NCBI GenBank assembly: GCA_910575105.1
Contig: CAJTDK010000002.1
Span: 147,988 to 211,987, forward strand
Origin: Lachnospiraceae bacterium
GTDB lineage: Bacteria; Bacillota; Clostridia; Lachnospirales; Lachnospiraceae
Direction of reading: 5' to 3'
DNA length: 64,000 nucleotides
The position numbers and the translations under genes are program-made. The notes under the pieces were generated by a model. The model did no database searches, was not told the origin of the DNA, and worked only from the letters and a program-made list of their open reading frames with translations. This document shows, one piece after another, positions 58,422-64,000 of this stretch (its first letter is position 1; each line of letters begins with the position of its first letter).

Positions 58422-60599
58422 ATGGACAGAGAACGTAATAAAATTCAAGATCCGGATGATTTTTTTATGGGACTGAGCAAACGCCCGGAAAAGAGAGCCT
58501 ATTTTTCCGTGTTTGACGAAGCCTTGGATGAAACGTGTAAATTTCTTTATCAATATTTTGACACCGCCAGAAGGACCGGCGTGGTGATCGAGGGAAAGAT
58601 AGCGAACCCTACAGAGGGAAACCTGGCATATTACAGTGAGATGATGGGGATGGATTTTCAGATGAGCCTGGGCTTTATCTCATCGAGCCTGAAGAAATGG
58701 CTGCCTAGGATGAGAACATCCCAGCAAGAGAGCGTGGCGCGTTCCATCTATGATACGCTGGAATATTTAAGAAAGTCAGGTAAGACGGAAAATATGCTGA
58801 AAAACGCGTATATTAAGTTTATGTGCTGGCTTTATTATAAATTTGAGCGGGTTGTGGGGCGTCTCGGGGAGGAAGAGGTACCTAAGATTCTCTACCACGG
58901 TGATATCGGAAGTTACGAGCGGATGCTTATGGATATTCTGTGGGGCGCGGGGTGCGACATAGTCCTTCTCCCGGCGGCTTTTCCCCTGGGGCAGGTGCTT
59001 GAGGAAAGGGCGGAGAGAAGGAAAAGAGCCATCGGTGAGCCGCCGGGTATCTCAGGCTGTACCAATGAGTGGGCCGCCGGAAAGGGACTGGATGATTTCC
59101 TTACTGCCCCGGCGGCGAGAGGAGATAAGGAAGATCTGTTTTATAACTGCTACTGCAGGATTAACGGCGTAGAGGATAAGCTTACGTATGTGAATGAGCT
59201 GTACCAGTTCTTCCGGTCGCTGCAGGGCGAGAAGCGGCATGTGGTAGTCTTGAACGGGGCGCTGCCGAAACCATCGCCGGACGAGGTCATGAAAGTCAGG
59301 AGAGGGAACTACAGAAGCTTAGAGCAGATGTTGTCGGAGCTTGCCGCAAATATCCAGTATCCCGCAAGCCAGAAGCTAAGGCGGCTGCTGGTCAATGCGT
59401 TTGCAGAGACGGTGATGGGAGAATGGAAGGCCGCCCCAGAGAACCTTAACCGGATACTCAACAAGGCGGTATATCTGGTCTGCTGGATAAAAAGGTATCA
59501 GGACCAGCTTTTTAAAAACTGGCGTCTGCCGGAGATCGGCTGCCTGATCTATCTGGGCGGCTGCCGGGATAAGAATGAGGCCATGTTCATGAAGTTCCTT
59601 GCCAGGATTCCGGTGGATGTGCTCATCCTGTGTCCGGATCTGAATAAAAGGTGCTGCCTGGAGGATCCGCTTTTATCTGAGGTGAATTATGAGACTTCTA
59701 TGGTCCTTGACAGATTTCCCGAAGAGGGCGGGGGAGCGAGCCTTGGTACGGCGGCGTACCATGCGGAGCGTGAGCTGGATTCACTTTTGTACAATGATTC
59801 TGTCCTGTTCCGTGACCGGCAGTTTGCAAAGGCGGACAGCATTACCCTTAAGACGATGGACCGGGAGATTAAGATCCTGTGGGAGAGCGAGCTTAAGTTC
59901 CGTCCGGGATTTTGTGCACAGGACGGCGCGGTGAGCATGCCGGTGATCTTTGCAAAGATGTCGGGAGTTAAGGACAGGAAAATAGCGGACTACTGGACGT
60001 CCATTAAGCAGCTGATGACGCCGGAGACACTGGTGGTCGACCGGGTTCCGTTCATCTGTCCGGCGGCGAAAAATCCCATGAAGGTGTATGCGACAGAATT
60101 TTTTAAGAACGGGAAGCTAAGAAGGAACCGGATCAAGAGCCATGCCAGTTATCCTTACGGCTTTCTCAGGGAAGAGATGCAGGAGCATATATTAGATAAG
60201 CTGGAGCTTTTGATCGGGCAGAAGCTGATTCGGGGAACCTTTGAAAACGGGACAGAGTACACGATAGTTTCTGTCGTCCTGAATCTGCCAAAGGAAGTCA
60301 CAAGGCTGATCCAGCAGTTTGACTTTACAAAGAAGAATCCAAAGCTGGTCTATATCGCTGCATCAGAGACTTTACTTACACTGGAAGATTCGATATATAC
60401 CGCTTTTTTAAATCTTGTCGGATTTGACATCCTTATTTTTGTGCCGACAGGATATAATATTGAACAGTATTTTAACCGGAAATTGATGGAGGAGCACCAG
60501 ATCGGGGATTATATGTATGATCTGGAGATCCCGGACTGGGAGAGGATCCCTTCGGCTATCCGCACGTCGTGGCGTGATAAAATATTTAAGAGAGGATAA
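58422..60599 (+). CDS. YceG-type (YceG_bac) Ter-locus component
   Basis: A 725-residue cytosolic protein of the YceG_bac family, known from Ter biosynthetic modules; the activity is unknown. Three stretches share the same pattern (Lys/Leu-rich strand, a Glu-containing helix, then G-C/F-D-[IV]-[LV]-[IL]): residues about 155-186 (ILYHGDIGSYERML...GCDIVLL), 374-408 (CLIYLGGCRDKNEA...VDVLILC) and 641-679 (LVYIAASETLLTLED...GFDILIF). The ATG at 58422 has GGGAG 7 bases upstream; an earlier in-frame ATG (58374) has no ribosome site. It lies 5 bases before telA. Confidence 0.8.
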   Translation: MDRERNKIQDPDDFFMGLSKRPEKRAYFSVFDEALDETCKFLYQYFDTARRTGVVIEGKIANPTEGNLAYYSEMMGMDFQMSLGFISSSLKKWLPRMRTSQQESVARSIYDTLEYLRKSGKTENMLKNAYIKFMCWLYYKFERVVGRLGEEEVPKILYHGDIGSYERMLMDILWGAGCDIVLLPAAFPLGQVLEERAERRKRAIGEPPGISGCTNEWAAGKGLDDFLTAPAARGDKEDLFYNCYCRINGVEDKLTYVNELYQFFRSLQGEKRHVVVLNGALPKPSPDEVMKVRRGNYRSLEQMLSELAANIQYPASQKLRRLLVNAFAETVMGEWKAAPENLNRILNKAVYLVCWIKRYQDQLFKNWRLPEIGCLIYLGGCRDKNEAMFMKFLARIPVDVLILCPDLNKRCCLEDPLLSEVNYETSMVLDRFPEEGGGASLGTAAYHAERELDSLLYNDSVLFRDRQFAKADSITLKTMDREIKILWESELKFRPGFCAQDGAVSMPVIFAKMSGVKDRKIADYWTSIKQLMTPETLVVDRVPFICPAAKNPMKVYATEFFKNGKLRRNRIKSHASYPYGFLREEMQEHILDKLELLIGQKLIRGTFENGTEYTIVSVVLNLPKEVTRLIQQFDFTKKNPKLVYIAASETLLTLEDSIYTAFLNLVGFDILIFVPTGYNIEQYFNRKLMEEHQIGDYMYDLEIPDWERIPSAIRTSWRDKIFKRG

Positions 60600-60604
60600 A
60601 GACT

Positions 60605-61738
60605 ATGGGACTTGATTTTAGCAAAACAGCGGTGGGAACGGCTCCTTCGGCGGCGACAGTGGAGAATGAGATTGAGGTTGTAAAGCCGTATGACATCGCT
60701 GCCGACAGGGCGCAGATGAATGAGACGCTGGTTAATTCGCAGGAGGTTGATGATATCGTCAGCACTATCGAGGTGTATAATCTGGAGACGATCGCATCCT
60801 TTGGATCGGAGGCGGCGGAGGAGATCTCGAAGGCGTCTGATGTCGTGTTAAACAGCATGAATATGAACCAGCTTGACGAGTCGAGCGAGATGCTTACGGC
60901 TTTGTCGAAGATTATGTCGAAATTTGACATTGATGAGCTGAAGGAAGACAAAGGGCTCTTTGGAAAGCTCTTCGGAAACATGAAAAAACAACTGGAGAAG
61001 ATTCTGGAAAAGTACCATACGATGGGCGGAGAGGTGGATAAGATCTATGTTCAGCTTAAGCAGTATGAGAGCGAGATCAAACAGGCCAACAGAAAGCTTG
61101 ATCAGATGTTTGACGCTAATGTAAACTACTACCATGATCTGGTGAAATATATTCTGGCGGGAGAACAGGCCGGGAGGGAGTTAGAGGCGTATATTGCCCA
61201 GAGGCAGGCTGATTTTGAGGCTACGGGGGATAATGCGATCCAGCTTGAGCTGGCAAGCCTTAATAATTCCCTGATGATGCTCGAGCAGCGCACCCAGGAC
61301 TTAAGGACGGCGGAAAATGTAGCGATGCAGTCGATTCCCATGATCAAGACGATGGAATTTAGTAATATGAATCTGGTCAGGAAGATCAATTCGGCATTTA
61401 TCGTCACACTGCCGGTATTTAAGCAGGCGCTTGCGCAGGCAGTCATGCTGAAGCGCCAGAAGATCCAGGCGGAGGCTATGGCTGAGCTTGATAAGAAGAC
61501 CAATGAGATGCTCATAAAGAATGCAAGAAATACCGTAGAGCAGTCAAAGATGACGGCCCGGCTTGCTTCCGGCAGTTCCATAAAAATCGAGACGTTAGAG
61601 ACGACCTGGAGGACCATCGTCAACGGGATTGACGAGACAAGGGCGATCCAGGAGAACGCGAGAAAGCAGCGCACGGATGACGCGGCCCGCTTAGAGACCA
61701 TCAAGCAGGAGTTTTTAAAGTCCTACGGCGGGGTATGA
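60605..61738 (+). CDS. telA: TelA-type toxic anion resistance protein
   Basis: A 377-residue, mostly helical protein of the TelA family: LFGKLFGNMKKQLEKILEKY, ETTWRTIVNGIDETRAIQ and a long coiled-coil middle. TelA accompanies TerD proteins in tellurite and other stress resistance. No membrane segment. It lies 5 bases after the YceG-type gene and 45 bases before the first terD. Confidence 0.92.
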   Translation: MGLDFSKTAVGTAPSAATVENEIEVVKPYDIAADRAQMNETLVNSQEVDDIVSTIEVYNLETIASFGSEAAEEISKASDVVLNSMNMNQLDESSEMLTALSKIMSKFDIDELKEDKGLFGKLFGNMKKQLEKILEKYHTMGGEVDKIYVQLKQYESEIKQANRKLDQMFDANVNYYHDLVKYILAGEQAGRELEAYIAQRQADFEATGDNAIQLELASLNNSLMMLEQRTQDLRTAENVAMQSIPMIKTMEFSNMNLVRKINSAFIVTLPVFKQALAQAVMLKRQKIQAEAMAELDKKTNEMLIKNARNTVEQSKMTARLASGSSIKIETLETTWRTIVNGIDETRAIQENARKQRTDDAARLETIKQEFLKSYGGV

Positions 61739-61783
61739 TAAGGTAGCAATAAGGTAAGACATAAATAAAAGGAGGACTACATT

Positions 61784-62365
61784 ATGCCAATTAATTTATC
61801 AAAAGGACAGAAAGTTGATCTGACAAAGAAGAATCCGGGACTCAAGAATATCATGGTAGGACTGGGCTGGGATGTGAATGCGTTTGATTCGGGCGCAGAT
61901 TTTGACCTTGACGCGGCAGCGTTCATGCTTGGTTCAAATGGGAAATGTCCGACAGAGAAGGAATTTATCTTTTACGGAAATCTTGAGCATGCGTCCGGAG
62001 CGGTAAAGCACATGGGCGACAACCTGACCGGGGAGGGAGAGGGAGATGACGAGCAGATCGAAGTCACCTTGCCGGATATCCCGTCAAATGTTGAGCGGAT
62101 CGCGTTTACAGTTACGATATATGACTCGGATGTCAGAAGGCAGAATTTCGGCCAGGTGTCCAATTCCTTTATCAGGATCGTAGACATGGCTACCGATACG
62201 GAGCTTATAAGGTACGATCTGGGAGAGGACTTCTCGATCGAGACGGCAGTGGTGGTAGGAGAGCTTTACCGGCACAACGGAGAGTGGAAGTTCAACGCTA
62301 TTGGAAGCGGCTTCCAGGGCGGTCTTGCGGCGCTGTGCGGACACTATGGGATTGATGTTGCGTAA
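61784..62365 (+). CDS. terD: TerD-family tellurium resistance protein (1)
   Basis: A 193-residue TerD domain: [10 protein letters not shown] and [15 protein letters not shown], which carry the acidic residues that bind two Ca2+ ions. GGAGG precedes the ATG. Nearly identical in plan to the next gene (193 residues), showing recent tandem duplication. Confidence 0.95.
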   Translation: MPINLSKGQKVDLTKKNPGLKNIMVGLGWDVNAFDSGADFDLDAAAFMLGSNGKCPTEKEFIFYGNLEHASGAVKHMGDNLTGEGEGDDEQIEVTLPDIPSNVERIAFTVTIYDSDVRRQNFGQVSNSFIRIVDMATDTELIRYDLGEDFSIETAVVVGELYRHNGEWKFNAIGSGFQGGLAALCGHYGIDVA

Positions 62366-62380
62366 AGGAGGGAAGAGATT

Positions 62381-62962
62381 ATGCCAGTAAGTTTGAAGAA
62401 GGGACAGAAGGTAAGCCTGACTAAAGGGAATCCGGGGCTTTCAAAGGTAGTCGTAGGATTGGGCTGGGATGTGAACCAGTTCGATACCGGCGGGGATTTT
62501 GACCTTGATGCGGCGGCGTTTCTCCTTGGAGATACCGGCAGGGTGTCAAAGTCGGAGGACTTTGTGTTCTACGGTAATCTCGCTCACCCATCAGGGAGCG
62601 TAACACATTTGGGCGATAACCTTACGGGAGAAGGAGACGGCGACGACGAGCAGATCAAGATCGAACTTTCTAAGGTGCCGGAGAGCGTGACAAAGATTGC
62701 ATTTACCGTGACCATATACGAGCCGGAGCAAAGAAGGCAGAACTTCGGGCAGGTAAATAATGCGTTTATCAGAATTTACAATGAGCTTACGGGAGAGGAG
62801 CTCCTAAGATATGATCTGGGAGAGGATTTTTCGATCGAGACGGCAGTGGTGTTCGGAGAGCTGTATAAGAACAACGGGGAATGGAAATTTAACGCCATAG
62901 GCAGCGGATACCAGGGAGGCCTGGCTGCGCTGTGTGCGAACTACGGCGTTGACGTAGAATAA
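62381..62962 (+). CDS. terD: TerD-family tellurium resistance protein (2)
   Basis: A 193-residue paralogue with the full Ca2+-binding motif ([24 protein letters not shown]) and the ending [15 protein letters not shown]. It lies 15 bases after the first terD. Confidence 0.95.
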   Translation: MPVSLKKGQKVSLTKGNPGLSKVVVGLGWDVNQFDTGGDFDLDAAAFLLGDTGRVSKSEDFVFYGNLAHPSGSVTHLGDNLTGEGDGDDEQIKIELSKVPESVTKIAFTVTIYEPEQRRQNFGQVNNAFIRIYNELTGEELLRYDLGEDFSIETAVVFGELYKNNGEWKFNAIGSGYQGGLAALCANYGVDVE

Positions 62963-62975
62963 AGGAGAGTGCGTT

Positions 62976-63581
62976 ATGGCGATTAGTTTACAAAAGGGTC
63001 ATAAAGTAAGCCTGGAGAAAAAGTCACCGGCGGGGCTTGGTGAGATTCATGTGAACCTGAACTGGAATTCGGTTCCTCAGAACCAGGGGTTTATAAAGAG
63101 CCTGTTCGGAGGCCAGCAGGGAATAGATCTGGACCTTGGCTGCCTGTATGAGCTGAAAAACGGGCAGAAGGGAGCAGTGCAGGCGCTGGGGAACTCTTTT
63201 GGCTCGCTCACCAGGCCGCCGTATGTATCCCTGGACGGGGACGACAGGACAGGAGCGGCGGCTGCCGGGGAGAATTTGAGGATCAACGGCAACCAGATAG
63301 CCAATATCAAGCGGGTGCTTGTGTACACGTTTATCTATGAGGGCGTCGCCAACTGGAAGCAGGCGGACGCTACGGTTACCATAAGGTATCCCGGGGCTGA
63401 GGATCTGATCGTAAAGATGGATTCCTACAATTCATCAGATACCATGTGCGCCCTTGCCCTGCTGGAGAATGTGAAGGATGAAACCTTCAGCGTGGAAAAG
63501 GTCGTTCAGTTCTTCAGAGGCCATGCGATGATGGACCAGGCGTTCGGCTGGGGGCTCAACTGGAAACCGGGACGTAAATAA
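62976..63581 (+). CDS. divergent TerD-family protein (3)
   Basis: A 201-residue TerD-fold protein. The N-terminal and hydrophobic core are conserved (SLQKGHKVSLEKKS, DLDLGCLYEL), but the usual GDNLTG...GDDEQ acidic cluster reads LDGDDRTGAAAAGENL. The second Ca2+-site residues are therefore changed. The end (HAMMDQAFGWGLNWKPGRK) also differs. It may have a partner role among TerD proteins. It starts 13 bases after terD 2. Confidence 0.88.
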   Translation: MAISLQKGHKVSLEKKSPAGLGEIHVNLNWNSVPQNQGFIKSLFGGQQGIDLDLGCLYELKNGQKGAVQALGNSFGSLTRPPYVSLDGDDRTGAAAAGENLRINGNQIANIKRVLVYTFIYEGVANWKQADATVTIRYPGAEDLIVKMDSYNSSDTMCALALLENVKDETFSVEKVVQFFRGHAMMDQAFGWGLNWKPGRK

Positions 63582-63612
63582 TCAGGATGACAACAATCAG
63601 GAGGAATTTAAG

Positions 63613-64000
63613 ATGTCAATCAGTTTGCAAAAAGGACAGAAAGTCAGTCTGTCTAAAGAAAGCGCGGGCCTGTCAACAGTGCTTGTAGGCCTTGGATGGG
63701 ATGAGGCACCTCAGAAAAAAGGTTTTTTTGGCTTTAAGCAGCAGGAGGACATAGACTGCGACGCGTCAGCTATTCTCCTCCGGAATGGGAGACTTAGCGG
63801 CAACGGCGACCTTGTGTATTTTGGGAATCTGCGGCATGGCTCAGGAACAGTGCAGCACATGGGAGACAATCTCACGGGCGCGGGTGAGGGCGATGATGAA
63901 CAGATCCTGATCGATCTTGCCAAGATGCCGCCGGAGTATGACAAGATCGTCATTGTAGTAAATATCTACTCCGCGGTCCAGAGAAGGCAGCATTTCGGAA
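63613..64000 (+). CDS. TerD-family protein (4), cut by the window end
   Basis: The first 129 codons of a TerD protein: SLQKGQKVSLSKE, DIDCDASAILL and [15 protein letters not shown]. It has an insert (KKGFFGFKQQED) after the first strand. AGGAGG precedes the ATG. The rest, and probably further Ter genes, lie beyond the window. Confidence 0.93.
   Translation, partial: MSISLQKGQKVSLSKESAGLSTVLVGLGWDEAPQKKGFFGFKQQEDIDCDASAILLRNGRLSGNGDLVYFGNLRHGSGTVQHMGDNLTGAGEGDDEQILIDLAKMPPEYDKIVIVVNIYSAVQRRQHFG

Overview
The window looks like a chromosomal segment of a Gram-positive anaerobe of the Clostridia, most likely Lachnospiraceae. The signs are AGGAGG-type ribosome binding sites before almost every gene, GC content near 50 %, a tryptophan T-box in front of a trpXYZ-type transporter, a K+-dependent membrane pyrophosphatase, an rpmG-secE-nusG-rplK-rplA block and an L10 leader. 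The species cannot be fixed from the sequence alone.

Layout. 1-1.0 kb: end of an IS4-family transposase. 1.0-1.8 kb: an XRE-Uma2 fusion protein. 2.0-8.7 kb: first heavy-metal locus (a His/Cys-rich P1B ATPase, an ArsR regulator, a second P1B ATPase with an unusual CPS motif), a TPR lipoprotein and hflX. 8.6-12.1 kb: AraC regulator, DapF-like epimerase, C39-like protein, cyclophilin. 12.2-15.6 kb: ecfA1-ecfA2-ecfT-truA. 15.9-17.9 kb: hppA. 18.0-19.5 kb: a class-M-like sirtuin and an Rrf2 regulator. 19.7-22.5 kb: an IlvD/Edd dehydratase and an ornithine cyclodeaminase-like enzyme. 22.5-26.2 kb: AraC, ArsR and a second metal locus (free HMA protein plus P1B ATPase). 26.3-34.6 kb: a GAF/degenerate GGDEF protein, a hypothetical, an alpha/beta hydrolase, a heterodimeric ABC exporter, MmcQ/YjbR, a YkgJ-type cysteine-cluster protein and a YitT/YczE membrane protein. 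34.6-37.9 kb: T-box, a cloverleaf-like palindrome and trpXYZ. 38.0-38.9 kb: a membrane-anchored C39-like peptidase. 39.1-41.5 kb: rpmG, secE, nusG, rplK, rplA. 41.6-51.1 kb: LysR, an oligopeptide ABC transporter and three amide/peptide/racemase enzymes, lying between rplA and rplJ. 51.1-52.4 kb: L10 leader, rplJ, rplL. 52.4-64 kb: a tellurium-resistance-type (Ter) biosynthetic locus, starting with an AraC-GyrI regulator and continuing past the window end.

How the genes work together. Both metal loci pair an ArsR sensor with P1B exporters, and each carries its own repeated operator sequence. The Ter locus combines phosphoribosyltransferase/TRSP, StiP-PELOTA and C-C lyase enzymes with a YceG-type protein, TelA and four TerD paralogues, plus a cytosolic serine protease whose N-terminus resembles a module found three times in the YceG-type protein. 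The transporter cluster between rplA and rplJ probably imports and degrades peptides or amide/cyclic amino-acid derivatives.

The most unusual non-coding content is a dispersed family of intergenic palindromic repeats (nine full or partial copies), a cloverleaf-like inverted-repeat element behind the T-box, and three tandem 74-bp units between rplK and rplA. All functions are inferred by reading the sequence; no database search was made.
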